Positions 32,580 to 40,551 of a stretch of DNA of 64,000 bases are shown here, in pieces. Made by a program: the position numbers and the translations under genes. How positions within the stretch are numbered: position 1 is the stretch's first letter; every line of letters starts with the position of its first letter. The notes under the pieces are model-generated. The model saw only the letters and a program-made list of their open reading frames with translations, made no database searches and was not told the origin of the DNA. Source of the DNA: Thermoactinospora rubra (GTDB taxonomy: Bacteria; Actinomycetota; Actinomycetes; Streptosporangiales; Streptosporangiaceae); NCBI RefSeq assembly GCF_002093975.1, contig NZ_KZ084330.1:31828-95827 (forward strand). The letters are read 5' to 3'.

Positions 32580-33323
32580 GTGAGCGCCACGTCGCCCATC
32601 CTGCGTGCGAAGCTCGCCGCCCAGCGGGCCGTCGAGGCCCGCGAGCGCGCCGAGGACGCCGTCGCGCGCCTGACGCAGCTGCACATGTTCGCGCGGGCGC
32701 GAGGCGATCAGGTGACGCGGGCCGAGGACCTGGCCCGGCAGGCCGAGAGCAACCTGCACGCCGCCCGGCGCTACGCCGCCGAGGCGCACCAGGCCACCGC
32801 GGACGTCCTGCTGCGCCTGGCCACGCTGTACGAGGGCCGGGCGGTCGAGGCCCCCTCGTCGTTGCTGTGCCACGCCAAGGCCGCCGAGGCCCGGCGCGAG
32901 GCCGCCTGGCACCAGCACCTGGCGCAGCCCTCGACGATCCACGCGAAGACGGCGGCGCTGTCGGTGGTCTCGCACCACGACGGCGACGTCGGGATCGTCA
33001 CCGCCGTCGGCGAGCTGGACCTGACCACCGGCGCCGACCTCCACATCGCCCTGGCCACCCACGTCACCAGGGGATGCGTCCGGATCGTCCTCAACCTCGC
33101 GTCGCTGGAGTTCTGCGACGCCGCCGGGCTGCGCGTGCTGCTGGAGTTCCACAGGCGCACCACCGCGGCGGGCGGCTGGCTGCGGCTGGCCGGCGTCCAC
33201 GGCGCCGTCGAGCGCCTGCTGGAGGTCACCGGCCTGCTGGAGGTCGTCACCGTGCACGCCGACGTCGCCGAGGCGCTGGCCGCCCAGGAGGGGGGACCCG
33301 CCGCGGAGCCCTCCTTCGTCTGA
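32580..33323 (+). CDS. STAS-domain anti-sigma factor antagonist with coiled-coil N-terminus
   Basis: A 247-residue protein. Residues 1-125 are Ala/Arg/Glu-rich and helical (LAAQRAVEARERAEDAVARL), probably a coiled coil. The C-terminal STAS domain has VGELDLTTGADL and the phospho-site region LNLASLEFCDAAGLRVL, where Cys precedes Asp-Ala-Ala instead of the more usual Asp-Ser, so the usual phosphorylatable Ser is missing. Start GTG 32580 lies six bases after GATACT, a -10-like hexamer. Its partner could be the RsbW-like ATPase at 41496, but they are not adjacent. Confidence 0.82.
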   Translation: MSATSPILRAKLAAQRAVEARERAEDAVARLTQLHMFARARGDQVTRAEDLARQAESNLHAARRYAAEAHQATADVLLRLATLYEGRAVEAPSSLLCHAKAAEARREAAWHQHLAQPSTIHAKTAALSVVSHHDGDVGIVTAVGELDLTTGADLHIALATHVTRGCVRIVLNLASLEFCDAAGLRVLLEFHRRTTAAGGWLRLAGVHGAVERLLEVTGLLEVVTVHADVAEALAAQEGGPAAEPSFV

Positions 33324-33370
33324 CCCGCGCGGCCCGCAATCAAGGGCCGGATCCCGGGTAGACGCCCGGC

Positions 33371-34084
33371 ATGACCACGCTCGTCGGCACCAGCGGCTGG
33401 CAGTACCGGCACTGGCGCGGCGTCCTGTACCCCGAGGGCCTGCCCCAGCGCCGGTGGCTGGAGACCTACGCCGAGACCTTCCCGACGGTGGAGAGCAACA
33501 ACGCCTTCTACCGCCTGCCTTCGGCGGAGACCTTCGCCAGGTGGCGCGAGCGCACGCCCGACGGCTTCGTCATGGCGGTCAAGGCCAGCCGCTACCTGAC
33601 CCACGTCAGGCGGCTCGCCGGCCCGGAGGAGCCCGTCCGGCGCCTGGTCACGGTGACCGCCGAGCTGAAGGACAGGCTCGGCCCGATCCTGCTGCAGCTG
33701 CCGCCGAGCCTGCGGGCCGACGCCGGGCTGCTCGACCGCTGCCTGGCCTGCTTCCCGCCGCACGTCAAGGTGGCCGTGGAGCCCCGGCACGTCTCGTGGT
33801 GGACGGCCGAGGTCAGGCGCGTGCTGGAGGCCAGGGGAGCGGCGCTGTGCTGGGCCGACCGGCTGGGCCGCCCCGTCACCCCGCTGTGGGTGACCGCCCC
33901 GTGGGGATACGTCCGCCTGCACGAGGGCCGCGGCACCCCGCCCCCGTCGTACGGCATCGCCGCGCTGAAGGCGTGGGCCCGCCGCGTGCGCGAGGCGGGC
34001 TGGCAGGAGTGCTACGTGTACTTCAACAACGACCCCGGAGGGGCCGCCGTCCGGAACGCGACCACGTTCGAGGGACTGCTCTAG
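33371..34084 (+). CDS. DUF72 (YecE-like) family protein
   Basis: A 237-residue TIM-barrel protein with the family marks VGTSGWQYRHWRGVLYP at the N-terminus, VESNNAFYRLPS, FVMAVKASRYLTH and YVYFNNDPGGAAV. Length and motifs are normal. The biochemical role of DUF72 proteins is not settled. Eleven bases separate it from corA, which has its own -10 hexamer overlapping this stop codon. Confidence 0.92.
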   Translation: MTTLVGTSGWQYRHWRGVLYPEGLPQRRWLETYAETFPTVESNNAFYRLPSAETFARWRERTPDGFVMAVKASRYLTHVRRLAGPEEPVRRLVTVTAELKDRLGPILLQLPPSLRADAGLLDRCLACFPPHVKVAVEPRHVSWWTAEVRRVLEARGAALCWADRLGRPVTPLWVTAPWGYVRLHEGRGTPPPSYGIAALKAWARRVREAGWQECYVYFNNDPGGAAVRNATTFEGLL

Positions 34085-34087
34085 AGT
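34082..34087 (+). promoter_or_regulatory. Candidate -10 hexamer TAGAGT for leaderless corA
   Basis: The first three bases are the DUF72 stop codon; eight bases separate the hexamer from ATG 34096. Confidence 0.45.
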
Positions 34088-34095
34088 GGACCGCC

Positions 34096-35061
34096 ATGGT
34101 CCGCACACGTTTGTACCGCAACGGGGTTCTGGAACGGCAAGGCTTCCCCATAGCCGATGTCTCCGACTTCGTCAGTGAGCAGGACTGCGTCGTCTGGTTC
34201 GACCTGTGCGCCCCCGACAGGAAGGCCCTCGACGCGATCAGCGAGGAGCTCGGCCTGCACGACTTGGCCGTCGAGGACGTCGTCAACGACCACCAGCGCC
34301 CCAAGCTCGACGTCTACGACACTCACCTGTTCGTCACCGTCTACGCCATGGCCATGCGCGAGGGCCGCCTCGACCCGGTCGAGGTGTCGGTCTTCGTCAC
34401 CCGCAACGCGCTGGTCACCGTCCGGGAGAACGACCACTTCGACATCGAGGAGGTGGTCCGCCGCTGGGACGGCAACCGCGACCTGGCCAAGCACGGCGTC
34501 TCCTACCTGCTGCACGGCCTGCTCGACGTCGTGGTCGACCAGCACTTCGAGCTCGTCCAGCACTTCGACGGCCAGGTGGAGGAGCTGGAGGGCCGGCTGT
34601 TCGAGGACCGGCTGAGCGACAAGGACATGCAGCGGCGGACCTTCCAGCTGCGCAAGAACATGGTCGAGTTCCGCCGCCTGAGCCTGCCGATGCGGGAGGT
34701 GGTCAACACGATCCTGCGGCGCGACCTGCACGTGGTCGACCCCGGCATGGCCCCCTACTACCAGGACGTCTACGACCACGTCCTGCGCGTGGCCGAGTGG
34801 ACGGACTCGCTGCGCGACCTGCTGGTCAACATCCGCGAGACGCACCTGACCCAGCAGGGCAACCGGCTCAACGAGATCATGAAGAAGGTCACCGGCTGGG
34901 CGGCCATCATCGCGGTGCCCACGGCCGTCACCGGCTTCTACGGGCAGAACGTCCCCTATCCCGGGTCCGAGCAGCCGTGGGGCTTCTGGATGTCGACCGT
35001 CGTGGTGATCGTGACGTCGGTGGGGCTCTACCTGGCGTTCAAGAAGAGGGACTGGCTGTAG
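34096..35061 (+). CDS. CorA-family divalent cation channel
   Basis: A 321-residue Mg/Co-type transporter. A soluble N-terminal domain (about 1-250) with a long helix leads to two C-terminal membrane helices (WAAIIAVPTAVTGFYGQNV and WGFWMSTVVVIVTSVGLYLAF) and the basic end KKRDWL. The signature Gly-Met-Asn at the end of the first helix reads Gly-Gln-Asn (YGQN). In CorA the GMN loop selects hydrated Mg, so selectivity may differ. The C-terminus overlaps the convergent DUF1850 gene by 34 bases. Confidence 0.9.
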   Translation: MVRTRLYRNGVLERQGFPIADVSDFVSEQDCVVWFDLCAPDRKALDAISEELGLHDLAVEDVVNDHQRPKLDVYDTHLFVTVYAMAMREGRLDPVEVSVFVTRNALVTVRENDHFDIEEVVRRWDGNRDLAKHGVSYLLHGLLDVVVDQHFELVQHFDGQVEELEGRLFEDRLSDKDMQRRTFQLRKNMVEFRRLSLPMREVVNTILRRDLHVVDPGMAPYYQDVYDHVLRVAEWTDSLRDLLVNIRETHLTQQGNRLNEIMKKVTGWAAIIAVPTAVTGFYGQNVPYPGSEQPWGFWMSTVVVIVTSVGLYLAFKKRDWL

Positions 35062-35525
35062 ACCGCCGGGCACGCCCCGCCCCGGTCCTCCAGCTCCAGC
35101 CGTACGGTCAGCCGTACCTGCCGCGACCCCGACGGCGGGAACAGCGGCAGGCAGCGCCACCCCGACGGCCCGCCCGCGACCAGGGTGCGGCGGCCGATGG
35201 GGGTGGCGATCAGGTCGAGCGACTCGTAGGCGGCGGGGGCGGCCAGGGTGAGGCGGAACAGCCCGCCCGGCAGGGTCTCGCGGGTGCCTTCGAGGGCGTA
35301 GTAGTCGAGCACGCCGCCGCTGGTCGACACGACGGCGCGCATGGTGAAGCGGCGGCCCTCGACGGTGAAGACCTCCATCGAGGGGGCGCGGTAGATCGAA
35401 TGTATGTAGGCCAGGCCGAAACTCCCGTCGGCGGGCAGGAAAAGCCCGCCGACGGCCGGGCGCCCGCAGCCGCTGCCCGACAGGCACGCCGCGAGCGCCG
35501 CCCCCGCGAGGACCAGGCGGATCAG
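35028..35525 (-). CDS. DUF1850 lipoprotein-like protein, CTG start
   Basis: A 165-residue protein with a hydrophobic N-terminus and a possible lipid-attachment Cys (LVLAGAALAACLSGSGCG), then FGLAYIHSIYRAPSMEVF, the DUF1850 signature. No ATG, GTG or TTG precedes the signal sequence in frame. The codon CTG 35525-35523 has GGAGAAGG six bases upstream and overlaps the receptor stop as CTGA, parallel to the ATGA/GTGA junctions elsewhere in the window. DUF1850 genes regularly accompany TAXI-type TRAP transporters, as here. Function unknown, probably accessory to uptake. Confidence 0.8.
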   Translation of the reverse strand: MIRLVLAGAALAACLSGSGCGRPAVGGLFLPADGSFGLAYIHSIYRAPSMEVFTVEGRRFTMRAVVSTSGGVLDYYALEGTRETLPGGLFRLTLAAPAAYESLDLIATPIGRRTLVAGGPSGWRCLPLFPPSGSRQVRLTVRLELEDRGGACPAVYSQSLFLNAR

Positions 35526-36457
35526 CCGACCTTCTCCTTGTAGTAGCGCGCCGCGCCGGGGTGGAGCGGGATCGGGTCGGTCTGCTGGCCTGTCTTCACA
35601 TCCAGCTTCCCGGCCTCGGAGTGCACCTTCACCAGCTCGGCCTTCTTCTCGAACAGGGTGCGGGTGATGTCGTAGGCGAGCTGCTCGTCCATCTTGTCCG
35701 GCACGAGCAGGACGTTCGGCACGCCGACCGTCTTGACGGCGCCCTCCAGCTTGTAGGCCGACAGGTCCATGTCGAGCGTCTGGTAGGTCTGGCCGAACTT
35801 GCCCGACAGCGCCGACATCACGTCGCCGGTGTCGAGGATCTTGATGTCCGGCTTGCTCGTGGCCAGGTCCACCACGCCCGAGGTGGGCACGCCGCCGACC
35901 CAGAAGAACGCGTCGATCGTGCCGTCCTTGACGGCCTGGACCGACTCGTTGATCGACAGTTGCTGCTTGCTGATGTCGGTGTCGGGGTTGATGCCGACCG
36001 CCTCCAGCACGCGCCGCGCGACCACCTGGGTGCCGGAGTTGGCCGGGCCGAGCGAGACCCGCTTGCCCTTCAGGTCGGCCACCTTGGTGGCGGCGACGCC
36101 GGGCGCCACGACGACCTGGGTGTAGTTGTCGTAGATGCGGGCGATGGCCTTGATCGGCTGCTTGGCGGTGAAGCTGCCGGTGCCGTTGACGGCGTCGGCC
36201 GCCGCGTCGGTCTGCGAGAAGGCGATGTCGGCCTTCCCGTCGGCCAGCAGCTTGATGTTCTCCACCGACGCCGAGGTCACCGAGGCGGTGGCCTGGGTGT
36301 TGGCGATGTTGTTCTTGAGCTGGGTGGCCAGGCCGCCGCCGTAGACGTAGTACACGCCCGTGGTGCCGCCGGTGGCGATCGTCAGCCGGTTCCCCTGACC
36401 GCCGCACCCGGCCAGCGCCATGATGGCCACGGCCGCCCCCACTATGAAGCGTTTCAC
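35522..36457 (-). CDS. TAXI-family TRAP transporter solute receptor
   Basis: A 311-residue lipoprotein (lipobox LAGC in VAIMALAGCGGQ). The TAXI motif TIATGGTTGVYYVYGGGLA follows. The rest is a two-lobed receptor with VSLGPANSGTQVVARRVLEAVG and AFFWVGGVPTSGVVDLA. TAXI receptors of this class bind small carboxylates such as glutamate, but the ligand is unknown. GTG 36457 overlaps the permease stop as GTGA. It delivers substrate to the fused permease at 36454. Confidence 0.92.
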   Translation of the reverse strand: MKRFIVGAAVAIMALAGCGGQGNRLTIATGGTTGVYYVYGGGLATQLKNNIANTQATASVTSASVENIKLLADGKADIAFSQTDAAADAVNGTGSFTAKQPIKAIARIYDNYTQVVVAPGVAATKVADLKGKRVSLGPANSGTQVVARRVLEAVGINPDTDISKQQLSINESVQAVKDGTIDAFFWVGGVPTSGVVDLATSKPDIKILDTGDVMSALSGKFGQTYQTLDMDLSAYKLEGAVKTVGVPNVLLVPDKMDEQLAYDITRTLFEKKAELVKVHSEAGKLDVKTGQQTDPIPLHPGAARYYKEKVG

Positions 36458-38553
36458 GCTGAGGTTCTCCTTCTCCTGATGAGGTGTACGGCTGCCGCGA
36501 GCGCCAAAACGGCCAGGCCCGCGACGATCGGAGTGGTGTCCAGGAACAGCAGCAGCACGGCGGCCACGGCGGCCAGCGCCCGCTCGGGCCAGCCGGTGAA
36601 GCCGCCCGTCGCCAGGGCCAGCGCGGCGACGGCCACGCAGGACACCAGCGCCATGACGGCGACCGTGACCAGCGGTCCCTGGAACAGCAGCGCCTGCCCG
36701 TTGGGGGTCAGCACGAAGGCGAAGGGCACCAGGAAGGCCGGCAGCGTGTAGCGCCAGGTCATCATCATGGTCTTGTAGGTGTTGCCGCCCGTGATGGCGG
36801 CGGCGGCCACCGCCGACAGCGCCGTCGGCGGGCTGACCTCGCTGAGCACCGCGTAGTAGAAGATGAACATGTACGCCTCGGCCTGGGTGACGCCGAGCGT
36901 GGTCAGCGCCGGGCCGATGATCACGGCGGCGATGATGAAGCTCGCGGTCACCGGCACGGCCAGGCCGAGCACCATCACCGCGATCGCCGCCATGAGCGTG
37001 GTGAGCAGCAGGTTGCCCTGCGCCACCCCGACGATGATCGCGCTGAGGTTCAGCCCCAGCCCGGTCTGGGTGATGACGCCGACGATGATGCCCGCCGCCG
37101 CGCACACCGCCGTGACCGGCAGCACCTCCAGCGTCCCCCTGGCCAGGGCCTCGCCGACGCGCCCCGGCGTCATGCGGTGCTCGGGGTCCAGGAACGACAG
37201 CAGGAACGCGACGGCGGTGGCGATCACCACGGACTGGAAGGCCGAGCGGTCCATCGCCATCAGCACGATGATGAGGATCAGCGAGCTGAAGTGGTAGCCG
37301 AAGCGCAGCAGGAGCCTGCCGACCTTGGGCGCGTCCACCTGCACGGCGTGGGTGTGGAAGCGCCGGGAGTCGATCTCGATGGCCAGGAAGATGCCCAGGT
37401 AGTACAGGATCGTGGGGATGGTCGCGTACAGCAGCACCTGCAGGTAGCCGACCTTCAGGTACTCGGCGATGATGAACGCCGCCGCGCCCAGCGTGGGCGG
37501 GGACAGGATGGCGCCGATGCCGCCCGCGGCCAGGATGCCGCCAGCCGACTCCTTCGGGTATCCGGCGCGCCGCAGCACCGGCCAGGCCACGCTGCCCAGG
37601 CTCACGGTGGTGGCCACGCCCGAGCCGGAGACCGTGCCGAGCAGGAAGCCGGCGGTGGTGACCGTACGGCCGGGCGCGGAGCGGGACCTGCGGAACGCGG
37701 CGAAGCTCAGGTCGATGAAGAACTTGCTGGCGCCCGACAGGTCCAGGACCGCGCCGTAGATGGTGAACAGGATGATGTAGCTGGCCGCGACCTGCAGGGG
37801 CACGCCGAAGAAGCCCTCGGTGCCGGTGTAGAGCTGGGAGACGATCTGCTCCAGGTCGAAGCCGCGGTGGCCGATGGTCCAGTCGATCGGGAGGTAGCCC
37901 CCGAAATACGCATAAACGAGGAAGACGGCGCAGATGACGACCAGCGACCAGCCGACGGTCCGCCGCACCGCCTCCAGCAGCAGGACGGTCAGCAGCACGC
38001 CGGCCGCGATGTCGAGGTCGGTGAGCGCCGCGCCGGAGCCGCGGTCGCGGAAGGCCTGGAAGTCCAGCAGCGGGTAGACGCACACGGCCAGCGCCAGCGC
38101 GGCCAGCGCCCAGTCGGCGACGGTCGGCCGGTCGGCCCGCCGGGCCGCGGCCGGCTCGGGGGCCCGTCCTGCCGTCGCGGCCGTCCGCGGCTCTGGCCCT
38201 GCCCCGGCCGCCTGCGGCGCTCCCGCGGTATCGGCCGCCAGCGGCTTCCCGGCCGCCTCGGCGACCGCCCCGCCCACGGCGCCGGGCGGCCCCTCCTCGG
38301 CGGCGGGCCGCCTGCCCAGCCGGAACCCCGAGCGGTAGCACAGGAACACCAGGGGCAGCGCGACCGCCAGGAACGTCATGCGGTGCTGCAGCGACTCCAC
38401 CGGGCGGAACACGACCACCAGCGAGTAGACCGACAGCAGGCCGCCCACGATCCACACGCCCAGCCGCAGCTTGCCGGACAACTGCCGGGCCGGCCGTTCC
38501 TGTTCGTGGGCCGCCACCAGCTCAGCCGCGCGGCGGTCGCTCACCTCGGTCAA
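36454..38553 (-). CDS. TRAP transporter fused permease (4TM-12TM)
   Basis: A 699-residue permease in which the small DctQ-like and large DctM-like subunits are fused, usual for TAXI systems. A cytoplasmic N-terminus and two helices precede an Ala/Pro/Glu-rich linker of about 70 residues (95-160), then the DctM part with many helices (GTVSGSGVATTVSLGSVAWP, GAILSPPTLGAAAFIIAEYL, SEVSPPTALSAVAAAAI). The start is TTG 38553, because GGGGAGG is six bases upstream of it; another in-frame TTG at 38568 lies before that site. Uptake is driven by a sodium or proton gradient, not ATP. Confidence 0.92.
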   Translation of the reverse strand: MTEVSDRRAAELVAAHEQERPARQLSGKLRLGVWIVGGLLSVYSLVVVFRPVESLQHRMTFLAVALPLVFLCYRSGFRLGRRPAAEEGPPGAVGGAVAEAAGKPLAADTAGAPQAAGAGPEPRTAATAGRAPEPAAARRADRPTVADWALAALALAVCVYPLLDFQAFRDRGSGAALTDLDIAAGVLLTVLLLEAVRRTVGWSLVVICAVFLVYAYFGGYLPIDWTIGHRGFDLEQIVSQLYTGTEGFFGVPLQVAASYIILFTIYGAVLDLSGASKFFIDLSFAAFRRSRSAPGRTVTTAGFLLGTVSGSGVATTVSLGSVAWPVLRRAGYPKESAGGILAAGGIGAILSPPTLGAAAFIIAEYLKVGYLQVLLYATIPTILYYLGIFLAIEIDSRRFHTHAVQVDAPKVGRLLLRFGYHFSSLILIIVLMAMDRSAFQSVVIATAVAFLLSFLDPEHRMTPGRVGEALARGTLEVLPVTAVCAAAGIIVGVITQTGLGLNLSAIIVGVAQGNLLLTTLMAAIAVMVLGLAVPVTASFIIAAVIIGPALTTLGVTQAEAYMFIFYYAVLSEVSPPTALSAVAAAAITGGNTYKTMMMTWRYTLPAFLVPFAFVLTPNGQALLFQGPLVTVAVMALVSCVAVAALALATGGFTGWPERALAAVAAVLLLFLDTTPIVAGLAVLALAAAVHLIRRRRTSA

Positions 38554-38562
38554 GGATTTCCT

Positions 38563-38582
38563 CCCCAAGCTGCGTTTTGGGG
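38563..38582 (-). promoter_or_regulatory. Small hairpin overlapping the TRAP permease ribosome site
   Basis: On the minus strand CCCCAA pairs with TTGGGG around an 8-base loop, and the second arm includes four bases of the GGGGAGG ribosome site (38560-38566). It could reduce translation of the TTG-started permease. The remaining 55 bases up to thrS hold a TAAAGT hexamer that may be the operon's -10. Confidence 0.45.
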
Positions 38583-38637
38583 GGACTTTATGAGGTCTTC
38601 ACAGCAGCTGGGAAGACGACCTCAGCAACATTTAACA

Positions 38638-39831
38638 TCACGCTGCGAACACGGGCCGACACCGCTCGGCCAGCCGCTCGACCTGGACGGATCCGGCCTG
38701 GCCGCCGTCGCGCAGCCGCAGCGCCGCCTCGCCCGAGGCGGCCTCGCGCGGGCCCACCACGAGCTGGTACGGCACCAGCCGATGCGCCCTGATCCGGGCG
38801 CCGAGGCTGCCCCGCTCCGGATGGGCCAGCTCGGTCCGCATGCCGGCCGCCACGCACCGCCGTACCAGCTCCAGGCCCGCGGGCACCTCGGCGTCCGACA
38901 CCGGCAGCACCACCGCCTGCACCGGGGCCAGCCAAGCCGGGAACGCGCCCCCGTGCACCTCGATGAGGTGCGACAGCAGCCGCTCCATACCGCCGACGAC
39001 GCTGCGGTGCACCATCACCGGGCGGCGGGGACGCTGGTCGGGGCCGACGTACTCCAGCTCGAAGCGGCCCGGCTGGTACAGGTCGACCTGGACGGTCGAC
39101 AGGGTGGCCTCGCGTTCGGCGGCGTCGGCGATCTGGATGTCGATCTTGGGGCCGTAGAAGGCGCCCTCGCCCCTCTCCTCGTCGTAGTCCTGGCCGCGCT
39201 CGCGCAGCACCCCGCGCAGGATCGCCTCCGACCGCTCCCACAGCCGCGGGTCGTCGACGTACTTGCCGCCCTCGCCCCTCAGCGACAGGCGGTAGCGGGC
39301 GGCCTTGACACCGAGCTGGGCGTGGGCCTGCTCGATCAGGTCCAGCGCGGCCGAGACCTCCTCGGCCGCCCGCTCGGGGGCGCAGAACACGTGGCCGTCG
39401 TTGAGCTGGATGGCCCGCACCCGGCTCAGCCCGCCCAGCACGCCCGACAGCTCGCACCGGTACATGCCGCCGAGCTCGGCGATCCGCAGCGGCAGCTCCC
39501 GGTGGCTGTGCTGCCGGGCCCGGTAGACGAGCGCGTGGTGCGGGCACAGGCTGGGACGCAGCACGAACTCCTCCCCGCCCACCTCCATGGGCGGGAACAT
39601 GTCCTCGCTGTAGTGCGCCCAGTGCCCGGATCTCTCATACAGCTCGCGCTTGCCCAGCACCGGCGAGTTGACGTGCCGGTAGCCGTGCCTGCGCTCCAGC
39701 TCATAGACGTAGTCCTCGACGGCCTTGCGCACCGCCGCGCCCGCCGGCAGCAGGTACGGCAGGCCGGAGCCGATGAGCGGGTCGGTGCCGAACAGGCCCA
39801 GCTCCCGGCCGAGCTTGCGGTGGTCGTGCAT
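38638..39831 (-). CDS. thrS: Threonyl-tRNA synthetase, short form without editing domain
   Basis: A 397-residue class II synthetase, against about 640-690 for a full ThrRS. It has only the catalytic core and the C-terminal anticodon domain; the TGS and editing domains are absent. Zinc ligands match those of ThrRS: Cys96 (LRPSLCPHH), His147 (DGHVFC) and His275 (VHRSVVGG). Motif 2 (MYRCELSG...RVRA) and motif 3 (GGMERLLSHLIE) are present. ATG 39831 follows a strong AAGGAGG. Upstream lie a leader peptide with three Thr codons and a terminator. It is probably a second, stress- or starvation-induced ThrRS, or a resistance form; a full ThrRS should exist elsewhere. Confidence 0.9.
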   Translation of the reverse strand: MHDHRKLGRELGLFGTDPLIGSGLPYLLPAGAAVRKAVEDYVYELERRHGYRHVNSPVLGKRELYERSGHWAHYSEDMFPPMEVGGEEFVLRPSLCPHHALVYRARQHSHRELPLRIAELGGMYRCELSGVLGGLSRVRAIQLNDGHVFCAPERAAEEVSAALDLIEQAHAQLGVKAARYRLSLRGEGGKYVDDPRLWERSEAILRGVLRERGQDYDEERGEGAFYGPKIDIQIADAAEREATLSTVQVDLYQPGRFELEYVGPDQRPRRPVMVHRSVVGGMERLLSHLIEVHGGAFPAWLAPVQAVVLPVSDAEVPAGLELVRRCVAAGMRTELAHPERGSLGARIRAHRLVPYQLVVGPREAASGEAALRLRDGGQAGSVQVERLAERCRPVFAA

Positions 39832-39874
39832 GGCTTCCTCCTTGGATGGTGGGGAGGCGAGCGCCGCACGACGA

Positions 39875-39902
39875 AAGCCCCGGGGCGCTCGCCCCGGGGC
39901 TT
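39875..39902 (-). terminator. Attenuator hairpin in the thrS leader
   Basis: AAGCCCCGGGGC and its complement GCCCCGGGGCTT form a perfect 12-base stem with a 4-base loop, followed on the minus strand by TTTCGTCGT. It lies between the leader peptide stop (39916) and thrS (39831), where a ribosome-controlled terminator would be. The short U run is typical for this GC content. Confidence 0.78.
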
Positions 39903-39915
39903 CGTGAGGTATGCG

Positions 39916-39966
39916 TCAGCGCGCCGGGACGGAGTCCGGCGTCGTCGTCTCGAAGGCGCGCTGCAT
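39916..39966 (-). CDS. Threonine-rich leader peptide of thrS
   Basis: A 16-codon reading frame, MQRAFETTTPDSVPAR, with three consecutive ACG Thr codons at 7-9, ends just before the terminator hairpin upstream of thrS. The first and last codons contain an exact inverted repeat, CAGCGCGCC/GGCGCGCTG (9 bases), so the leader RNA can fold on itself. A ribosome stalled at the Thr codons would disrupt this stem and free the 3' arm to pair with the terminator (GGCGC with GCGCC). This is the classic amino-acid attenuation layout. It starts 7 bases after a minus-strand TAGGAT hexamer, so the leader mRNA may begin at the ATG. Confidence 0.78.
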   Translation of the reverse strand: MQRAFETTTPDSVPAR

Positions 39967-39971
39967 GGATC

Positions 39972-40433
39972 TCATCCTAGCCGAGCGTTGACGATCCTGG
40001 TGGTGGAACGGCCCGGGATCATCTCCATCTCCCAGCACTGCGCGCCCAGCAGGGCCGCCGCCGCCCTCCTGCCCCCGGCGTGCGGGTCGCCCTGGGTGTG
40101 CGCGAGCGCGCCGGGCCGCATCGGCGCGAGCAGGTCGATGTAGTGCTCGGGGGCGTGCGCCTCCGGCGGCCCGGTGACCACGAACACGCCCGTCACGCAC
40201 CGCAGGGCCGCCAGCACCTCGGCCCGCTCGGCGGCCGGGTTGAGCGGCCGCGACGGGCCCTTCCAGGCGCGCACGCGGGGATCGTCCTCCACGCCCACCA
40301 CCAGGGGCAGGCCGCGCCCGGCCACGGCGTTGAGGTAGCGGACGTGGCCCACGTGGAGGATGTCGAACACCCCGGTCACGATCGCCGCACCCGGCTGGTC
40401 GTAGGGCTGCACCCAGACCGCTTCCAGGTTCAC
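39972..40433 (-). CDS. Cytidylyltransferase-like nucleotidyltransferase
   Basis: A 153-residue single-domain protein of the HxGH nucleotidyltransferase superfamily: VTGVFDILHVGHVRYLNAVA (His-Val-Gly-His), VGVEDDPRVRAWKGPSRPLN and the C-terminal GRSTTRIV, which corresponds to the ISTTxI loop that holds ATP or CTP. Similar to HldE/TagD-like adenylyl- or cytidylyltransferases; the substrate could be a sugar or glycerol phosphate. Start GTG 40433 has AGGGAG seven bases upstream. It ends six bases before the thrS leader ATG, and the thrS promoter lies in its 3' end. Confidence 0.85.
   Translation of the reverse strand: MNLEAVWVQPYDQPGAAIVTGVFDILHVGHVRYLNAVAGRGLPLVVGVEDDPRVRAWKGPSRPLNPAAERAEVLAALRCVTGVFVVTGPPEAHAPEHYIDLLAPMRPGALAHTQGDPHAGGRRAAAALLGAQCWEMEMIPGRSTTRIVNARLG
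39974..39979 (-). promoter_or_regulatory. Candidate -10 hexamer TAGGAT for the thrS leader transcript
   Basis: Minus strand, 7 bases before the leader ATG at 39966, inside the last codons of the nucleotidyltransferase gene. Confidence 0.5.
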
Positions 40434-40551
40434 CGGCACTCTCCCTCGACCTCGACTCGTCGATCAGAGAGTACTTGGTGCGGGCCTACCGGTTTACGAG
40501 AGGTCCGTCACGGCAGAGACAGTCCGAGACGTTTTCCTTAGGAGAACCATG

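Noticed and set aside
39875..39902. T-box riboswitch for thrS
   Set aside because: No T-box sequence or specifier stem is visible; the leader peptide with Thr codons explains the terminator better.
36484..40143. A 1219-codon plus-strand open frame
   Set aside because: It is antisense to the TRAP transporter and thrS genes. Its composition (His, Asp, Gln, Gly-rich) is what the complement of GC3-rich genes gives, and no domain is visible.
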